Positions 63,169-64,000 of a stretch of 64,000 nt of DNA are shown here, one piece after another. Below the pieces are notes generated by a model. The model was not told the DNA's origin, ran no database searches, and worked only from the letters and a program-made list of their open reading frames with translations. The translations under genes were made by a program, and so were the position numbers. Position 1 is the first letter of the stretch; each line of letters opens with the position of its first letter. Origin of the DNA: Planctomycetota bacterium (GTDB lineage: Bacteria > Planctomycetota > PLA2); assembly GCA_021776735.1 (NCBI GenBank), contig JAJFFH010000029.1, positions 85,676 to 149,675 on the forward strand. Direction: 5' to 3'.

Positions 63169-63276
63169 CGTGGCGGTGACCTACTTTCCCGCTTTTGGCA
63201 GTATCATCGGCGTGCAGGGCTTAACGACCGTGTTCGGAATGGGGACGAGTGTATCCCCCGCACTATGGCCACCACG
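63169..63276 (-). rRNA. rrf: 5S ribosomal RNA
   Basis: Minus strand CGTGGTGGCCATAGTGCGGGGGATACACTCGTCCCCATTCCGAACACGGTCGTTAAGCCCTGCACGCCGATGATACTGCC...GGGAAAGTAGGTCACCGCCACG. Confidence 0.95.
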
Positions 63277-63540
63277 AAATTTTTTTTCGTGTAATTATGA
63301 AGGACAGAGGTTCCGCAGCTCCAGTTGGATTGCGGATTTCGCATCCAGGCGCGGAAATTCTTGAACTCAAACAGTTACTTGCGCAGTCGCCTGCGCGGTC
63401 CTTGTGTCGCATCTTTGTGAGGCATCTTGTGATGCACTCTGTGAGATGAACATGCGCGCCGGCTGCATCCCGACGCTGTGCGACCCTTCCTCCGCACGAC
63501 AGCCCGTTGGGGGACTATTCCATGAAGAGGAGGAAAGAAA

Positions 63541-64000
<460 letters not shown>

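Overview
GC-rich bacterial chromosomal window with dense genes on both strands. Planctomycete-like character is inferred from gene content, not proven. It encodes a largely housekeeping set: trigger factor, an EF-P-type factor, squalene/phytoene synthase, HPRT, Fhs, FolD, a UvrD/Rep helicase, polyprenyl synthetase, HU, MnmA, YajC, fused SecDF, HflX, NadB, tRNA-Val, tRNA-Ile, tRNA-Ala, 5S rRNA and the 3' part of 23S rRNA. It also carries a large amount of signalling hardware: three ECF-type sigma factors (one fused through a TM helix to a large C-terminal domain), a kinase-WD40 protein, a decayed kinase-FGE gene, and two sigma54 activators (one a 1722-aa multi-TM protein). No phage, transposase or CRISPR array was found. 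The most unusual signals are non-coding. (1) A dispersed motif, core CATCGCCGTCCGT, has 11 exact and about 4 near copies on both strands; it is over-represented between genes and sits inside CDSs in several different reading frames. (2) A two-hairpin REP-like intergenic element has compensatory base changes between copies; two copies bracket the decayed kinase-FGE gene. (3) A 16-bp motif occurs three times upstream of the giant sigma54 activator, one pair being perfect inverted repeats flanking a small membrane ORF. (4) The rRNA-linked tRNA-Ile/tRNA-Ala pair lies downstream of the 5S terminator. Product calls are motif recognition by eye; no database search was run.
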